Source: Streptomyces caelestis (lineage in GTDB: Bacteria; Actinomycetota; Actinomycetes; Streptomycetales; Streptomycetaceae). From it: DNA of 64,000 bases. Under the pieces are notes generated by a model. It had not been told where the DNA came from. It saw nothing but the letters and a program-made list of their open reading frames with translations, and did no database searches. This document shows positions 60,497-64,000 of the stretch, in pieces. How positions within the stretch are numbered: position 1 is the first letter of the stretch; every line of letters begins with the position of its first letter. Location of the stretch: the NCBI RefSeq assembly GCF_001279005.1, contig NZ_LGCN01000143.1, positions 1 to 64,000 of the forward strand, given 5' to 3'. The position numbers and the translations under genes were made by a program.

Positions 60497-61143
60497 AGCT
60501 TCTCCTCCGATGCCTGGACGTAGACGGCGCCGCTGCCGCTCAGCTCCAGCTGGAAGGCCTCGCCGGAGCCCCGGCCCACCATGTCCCGCCAGCCGAGGGC
60601 CGTGGACAGCTTGTTGCGGACGTCGCCGTGGTGGGCGACGTAGGCCTGAGGGTCGACGCGCACCGGCCGCTGCGGGGTGATCGGGAGCTCGATCACCCCT
60701 CCGTGGGCCATCACGGCGACCGCGCCGTGCCCCTTGAGCGAGGTCGTGAAGAGGCCCTGCCCGGAGACCTGCCCCCGGACCATGCCCATCACCCCGCCCT
60801 GCGAGCCGAGGAACACCGTGCCCTGCTCCAGCGTGCCCTCGAAGGCCAGCAGCCGGTCGGCCTCGACGTACAGCGTGTCCCCGGCGAGGTTGATCACCTG
60901 GATGTGGTGGCCGCCGTGCCCGAACAGGACGGTGCCGCTGCCCTCGACGGTCATCAGGGGCGTGTCCTCGTTCGCCACGCGCCGCCCGATCATCGACATC
61001 ACCCCGCCCTGCCCGCCGCGCAGGTTCGGGGTGAAGCCGACCTCGCCCCGGTACGCGAGCATCGCGCCGCGCTGACTGAACAGCCGCTGACCCGGCGACA
61101 CCGTCGCCTCGATCATCTTCGAGTTGATCTCCCGGAAGCCCAT
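60493..61143 (-). CDS. AIM24 family protein, copy 2
   Basis: The 216-residue protein begins GFREINSKMIEATVSPGQRLF and continues GAMLAYRGEVGFTPNLRGGQ, LMTVEGSGTVLFGHGG, LFTTSLKGHGAVAVMAHGG and RVDPQAYVAHHGDVRNKLS. It lacks signal peptide and membrane helix. ATG 61143 is preferred over the upstream start at 61176; the previous gene ends at 61145, one base beyond this start. Confidence 0.88.
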   Translation of the reverse strand: MGFREINSKMIEATVSPGQRLFSQRGAMLAYRGEVGFTPNLRGGQGGVMSMIGRRVANEDTPLMTVEGSGTVLFGHGGHHIQVINLAGDTLYVEADRLLAFEGTLEQGTVFLGSQGGVMGMVRGQVSGQGLFTTSLKGHGAVAVMAHGGVIELPITPQRPVRVDPQAYVAHHGDVRNKLSTALGWRDMVGRGSGEAFQLELSGSGAVYVQASEEKL

Positions 61144-61144
61144 G

Positions 61145-61783
61145 TCACACGTCCCCCGCGATCGTGTTCCGCTCACTGGGCTGCACGTAGACCAGCCCGT
61201 CGCCCTCGAACCGGATCTGGAAGGCCTCGCCGCCGCCCTCTCCCATCAGCGTGCGGAAGGTCACACCCGACTGGAAGGACTGCCGCAGGTTCCCCTGGTG
61301 GGCCACATAGGCGCCGGGGTCGACCGTCAGCGGGTACTGCGGGCTGACCCGGAGCAGCACGGCCGGCCCGTCCGACATGATCGCGGCCTGGCCGTGTCCC
61401 TCGATCGTGGTCGTGAACAGCCCGTTTCCCTGCGAGGCCCCGCGCGTCCCCGTGAAACTCGTCCCGGTGCGCAGGCCGCCGTCGGTCGCCAGCAGGTTGC
61501 TGGACTCCACGTACAGCTTGTCGCCCCGCAGGCCCACCAGATTGATCTCGGAGGCACGGTCCGCGAAGAAGCAGGTCCCGTGCCCTTTCACCTCCATCAG
61601 CGTCATCTGCTCGCCCGTGAGCCGCCGGGTCACCATCCCCCGGAGGCCCTCACCGCCACCGCTGAGCTTCTTGAAGGCCATCTCGCCGTCGTACGCGACC
61701 ATGGAGCCGTTCTTCGCCTTCACGGCGTCCCCAGTCATGTCGACGGCGAGCACCTTGCTGCTCTGAAGTCGGAACATCGCCAC
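61145..61783 (-). CDS. AIM24 family protein, copy 3
   Basis: The 212-residue protein is similar in layout to copy 2: KNGSMVAYDGEMAFKKLSGG, LMEVKGHGTCFFADRASEI, LFTTTIEGHGQAAIMSDGP, TVDPGAYVAHQGNLRQSF and GEGGGEAFQIRFEGDGLVYVQPSE. The start is GTG 61783 or ATG 61777. This is the first gene of the operon, so copies 3-2-1 are transcribed in that order with overlaps or near overlaps, which implies fixed stoichiometry. Confidence 0.88.
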   Translation of the reverse strand: MAMFRLQSSKVLAVDMTGDAVKAKNGSMVAYDGEMAFKKLSGGGEGLRGMVTRRLTGEQMTLMEVKGHGTCFFADRASEINLVGLRGDKLYVESSNLLATDGGLRTGTSFTGTRGASQGNGLFTTTIEGHGQAAIMSDGPAVLLRVSPQYPLTVDPGAYVAHQGNLRQSFQSGVTFRTLMGEGGGEAFQIRFEGDGLVYVQPSERNTIAGDV

Positions 61784-61992
61784 ACCCGTGACGGTATCCG
61801 CACCGCCGCCCCCGCCGACAGATCCCGAAGGGGGAGTCGGTCCCTGAACGGACCCTTAGGGGCCGACCGGCCGGACGGGACCCCCTCCGGTGATCGCGGG
61901 ACGCCGTTTGCCACAATGGCGTGACGCTTGTGCGTGCGTTCACAAGCCGTCCGACCCGTCGACGCCGACGTCTCTCCCACCGAAGGTGACTC

Positions 61993-62337
61993 GTGGACAT
62001 CAAGACCGCCTCCGCCCTCCGCCGCCTCCGCCTGGTCTCGGGCCCCGAAGCGATCTCGTTCCTGCTGCTGCTCGTCTGCTCGGTCCTGAAGCGGACGACC
62101 GACTTCAACGCCGTCCCGGTGATGGGCGCGGTCCACGGCTTCCTCTTCGTCCTCTACGTGCTCTTCTGGGCCGACGCCTGGAACCGCGCCAAGTGGCCGC
62201 TGAAGACCGCCGCCTTCTACTTCCTGATGTCGGTCCTGCCGGCCGGCGGCTTCTTCGCCGAGCGCCGGCTCAAGCGCGAGGCCGAGGACGCGGTGATCGC
62301 CTCCCGCGCCCGCACCGAGGGCGTGGTGAACGCGTGA
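61993..62337 (+). CDS. DUF3817 family membrane protein, copy A
   Basis: The 114-residue protein has three to four membrane helices: the first ([19 protein letters not shown]), [21 protein letters not shown] and [19 protein letters not shown], then a short basic tail ERRLKRE. It fits DUF3817, a small actinobacterial and firmicute family. GAAGGTGA precedes GTG 61993. Its stop overlaps the next start (GTGA), so it is coupled with the MTH1187-type gene. A paralogue lies at 63251. Confidence 0.85.
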   Translation: MDIKTASALRRLRLVSGPEAISFLLLLVCSVLKRTTDFNAVPVMGAVHGFLFVLYVLFWADAWNRAKWPLKTAAFYFLMSVLPAGGFFAERRLKREAEDAVIASRARTEGVVNA

Positions 62338-62654
62338 TCGTCGCCTTCTCCGTGACGCCGCTGGGCGTCGGCGAGGACGTGGGGGAGTACGTCGCCGACG
62401 CCGTGCGGGTGGTCCGCGCATCCGGCCTGCCGAACCGCACCGACGCCATGTTCACCTCGATCGAGGGTGACTGGGACGAGGTCATGGACGTGGTGAAGCG
62501 CGCCGTGGCCGCGGTGGAGGCACGCGCGCCGCGCGTCTCCCTGGTCCTCAAGGCGGACATCCGCCCGGGAGTGGAGGACGGACTCACCTCCAAGGTGGAG
62601 ACCGTCGAGCGACATCTGGCGCACGGTGACGGACGGCCGCGGACCGATGAGTGA
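62334..62654 (+). CDS. MTH1187/YqgV-type thiamine-binding protein
   Basis: The 106-residue protein begins [21 protein letters not shown] and has [15 protein letters not shown] [20 protein letters not shown], then [13 protein letters not shown]. This is the ferredoxin-like fold of the thiamine-binding (MTH1187/YkoF-related) family, which binds thiamine or its precursors. GTG 62334 overlaps the DUF3817 stop by 4 nt, so the two are cotranscribed; a membrane partner plus a thiamine-binding domain suggests involvement in a cofactor-related process, but this is inference. Confidence 0.85.
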   Translation: MIVAFSVTPLGVGEDVGEYVADAVRVVRASGLPNRTDAMFTSIEGDWDEVMDVVKRAVAAVEARAPRVSLVLKADIRPGVEDGLTSKVETVERHLAHGDGRPRTDE

Positions 62655-62684
62655 GACGGGGCTGACCGGCATATGACCGGCCGG

Positions 62685-62690
62685 TAGGGT
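62685..62690 (+). promoter_or_regulatory. -10 box TAGGGT for leaderless MarR gene
   Basis: TAGGGT ends 7 nt before GTG 62698 and no ribosome-binding site lies in between. Confidence 0.55.
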
Positions 62691-62697
62691 CTGGTCC

Positions 62698-63207
62698 GTG
62701 CCGAAGCCGCTCAGTCTCTCGTTCGATCCCATCGCCCGCGCCGACGAGCTCTGGAAGCAGCGCTGGGGAAGTGTGCCGTCGATGGCCGCGATCACCTCGA
62801 TCATGCGGGCGCAACAGATCCTGCTGGCCGAGGTGGACGCGGTCGTCAAACCGTACGGGCTCACGTTCGCGCGGTACGAGGCCCTGGTGCTGCTGACCTT
62901 CTCCAAGTCGGGCGAGCTGCCGATGTCCAAGATCGGCGAGCGGCTCATGGTGCACCCCACGTCGGTGACGAACACCGTGGACCGCCTGGTCCGCTCGGGT
63001 CTGGTCGCCAAGCGCCCCAACCCCAACGACGGCCGCGGCACCCTCGCGACCATCACCGACAGGGGCCGCGAGGTGGTCGAGTCCGCCACCCGCGACCTGA
63101 TGGCCATGGACTTCGGCCTGAGCGCCTACGACGCCGAGGAGTGCGGCGAACTCTTCGCCATGCTCCGTCCGCTGCGGCTGGCGGCGGGGGACTTCGCGGA
63201 GGACTGA
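62698..63207 (+). CDS. MarR family transcriptional regulator
   Basis: The 169-residue regulator has MarR winged-helix features: MRAQQILLAEVDAVVKPYGLT, FARYEALVLLTFSKSGELPMS, KIGERLMVHPTSVTNTVDRLVR and the wing NPNDGRGTLATITDRG. GTG 62698 follows a -10 box by 7 nt, so the mRNA is probably leaderless. It lies between DUF3817/MTH1187 and a second DUF3817 gene and may regulate one or both; its relatives control aromatic or acyl compounds. Confidence 0.92.
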   Translation: MPKPLSLSFDPIARADELWKQRWGSVPSMAAITSIMRAQQILLAEVDAVVKPYGLTFARYEALVLLTFSKSGELPMSKIGERLMVHPTSVTNTVDRLVRSGLVAKRPNPNDGRGTLATITDRGREVVESATRDLMAMDFGLSAYDAEECGELFAMLRPLRLAAGDFAED

Positions 63208-63237
63208 CCCGGGACAAGATCTCCCGGAACGGGTCGT

Positions 63238-63243
63238 TACGCT
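63238..63243 (+). promoter_or_regulatory. -10 box TACGCT for leaderless DUF3817 copy B
   Basis: TACGCT ends 7 nt before ATG 63251. Confidence 0.5.
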
Positions 63244-63250
63244 CGACTCC

Positions 63251-63583
63251 ATGAAGAAGAGCGTGTTCACCCGCTACCGGATCATGGCCTACGTCACCGG
63301 TGTCCTCCTCGTCGCGCTGACCTTCGGCATGATCGGCAAGTACGTGCTCGACATGGGTGGCGCGGCCGACTTCACGCAGGTGGTCAGCATCGCCCACGGC
63401 TGGCTCTACGTGGTCTACCTGATCTTCGCCTTCGACCTGGGGTCCAAGCTGAAGTGGCCGGTGAAGAAGCAGCTGTGGGTGCTGCTCGCCGGCACCGTCC
63501 CCACCGCCGCGTTCTTCGTGGAGCGCCGGATCAGCCGCGAGCTGGAGGGCGAGGTCGCGGACGAGGCCCCCGCGGTCGCGTAA
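63251..63583 (+). CDS. DUF3817 family membrane protein, copy B
   Basis: The 110-residue protein has three hydrophobic helices ([36 protein letters not shown] and [17 protein letters not shown]) and a short acidic tail. It resembles copy A at 61993 in the middle ([11 protein letters not shown] versus [11 protein letters not shown]) and at the end ([10 protein letters not shown] versus [10 protein letters not shown]), so the two are paralogues. DUF3817 proteins have no known activity. Confidence 0.85.
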   Translation: MKKSVFTRYRIMAYVTGVLLVALTFGMIGKYVLDMGGAADFTQVVSIAHGWLYVVYLIFAFDLGSKLKWPVKKQLWVLLAGTVPTAAFFVERRISRELEGEVADEAPAVA

Positions 63584-63631
63584 CGCGTCTCACCGCCGTA
63601 CGGAGCAGCGTGCGGCGGTCTCCCATCGACA

Positions 63632-63653
63632 TTTACTAGGACGTCCTAGTAAA
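63632..63653. promoter_or_regulatory. 22-bp perfect palindrome upstream of icmA
   Basis: TTTACTAGGAC (63632-63642) is followed immediately by its exact reverse complement (63643-63653), ending 9 nt before ATG 63663. It is AT-rich at both ends in a GC-rich background, and its half-site overlaps the place where a promoter or ribosome-binding site should be. A perfect dyad of this length is a strong operator candidate for a dimeric repressor of icmA. Confidence 0.75.
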
Positions 63654-63662
63654 TTCGAAGGC

Positions 63663-64000
63663 ATGGACGCTGACGCCATCGAGGAGGGCCGCCGACGCTG
63701 GCAGGCCCGGTACGACGCCGCTCGCAAACGCGACGCGGATTTCACCACGCTCTCCGGCGATCCCGTGGAGCCGGTGTACGGGCCCCGGACCGGGGACACC
63801 TACGAGGGGTTCGAGCGGATCGGCTGGCCGGGGGAGTACCCCTTCACCCGCGGGCTGTATCCGACCGGCTACCGGGGGCGGACGTGGACCATCCGGCAGT
63901 TCGCCGGGTTCGGGAACGCCGAGCAGACCAACGAGCGCTACAAGATGATCCTCGGCAACGGCGGGGGCGGCCTCTCCGTCGCCTTCGACATGCCGACGCT
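63663..64000 (+). CDS. icmA: Isobutyryl-CoA mutase large subunit, N-terminal part (window edge)
   Basis: The first 112 codons encode [37 protein letters not shown], the mutase core motif [21 protein letters not shown] and the signature [19 protein letters not shown], then [15 protein letters not shown]. This is the substrate-binding domain of B12-dependent acyl-CoA mutases; the DADAIEEG start matches what I remember of IcmA, which converts isobutyryl-CoA to butyryl-CoA together with the small B12-binding subunit IcmB. Methylmalonyl-CoA mutase is the alternative. ATG 63663 follows a GAAGG site and a palindrome. Confidence 0.9.
   Translation, partial: MDADAIEEGRRRWQARYDAARKRDADFTTLSGDPVEPVYGPRTGDTYEGFERIGWPGEYPFTRGLYPTGYRGRTWTIRQFAGFGNAEQTNERYKMILGNGGGGLSVAFDMPT

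Overview
The window is high-GC actinobacterial chromosome, almost certainly Streptomyces. The evidence is strong third-position G/C bias, GTG and TTG starts, and leaderless genes with a TANNNT box 6-7 nt before the start codon. It also carries the polar-growth coiled-coil pair FilP/Scy, and its gene order matches, from memory, the S. coelicolor core region around SCO5350-SCO5415. No database search was possible; identities rest on motifs, length, context and recall.

Left edge (1-1.8 kb): a decayed mobile region. The start of an IS1380-type transposase (minus strand, cut by the window edge) abuts an integrase fragment lacking its N-terminal half. A small membrane-anchored coiled-coil gene follows, then a tRNA-Arg(CCG) whose 3' end faces the fragment. 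This is the layout of an actinomycete integrative element docked at a tRNA and later broken by an IS.

1.9-19.4 kb is housekeeping on the plus strand: a stand-alone receiver protein, nrtL-lysA, hom-thrC-thrB (lysine and threonine), rho, an LCP cell-wall ligase, rpmE, prfA, prmC, a Sua5/TsaC protein, a phosphatase-like protein with Ser in place of the catalytic Cys, glyA and a WecA/MraY-type glycosyltransferase. 19.7-27.5 kb is the complete F1Fo ATP synthase operon atpIBEFHAGDC with internal and terminal hairpins, followed by a DUF2550 gene.

28-38 kb is more variable: secreted chitinase ChiC with a DasR-type promoter, a NarL-type two-component system, small membrane proteins, a PduO cobalamin adenosyltransferase, a drug-type ABC exporter with its divergent TetR, a frameshifted maltokinase-cap-like gene, a 3-hydroxyacyl-CoA dehydrogenase and a STAS protein. 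38-48 kb holds a membrane-anchored NTPase with a Pro/Thr repeat tail, the mismatch endonuclease NucS, an LLM oxidoreductase and two paralogous ABC exporter pairs.

48-53 kb encodes FilP and Scy. 53-56 kb and the right edge form a short-chain acyl-CoA theme: methylmalonyl-CoA epimerase, acetyl-CoA acetyltransferase, MeaB and the start of icmA behind a perfect 22-bp palindrome; the PduO enzyme at 33 kb would supply their cofactor. Between them lie a PepSY/two-component cell-envelope module, a MarR gene behind three tandem AIM24 paralogues (the least understood operon here), and two DUF3817 genes flanking a thiamine-binding-type protein and a second MarR regulator.
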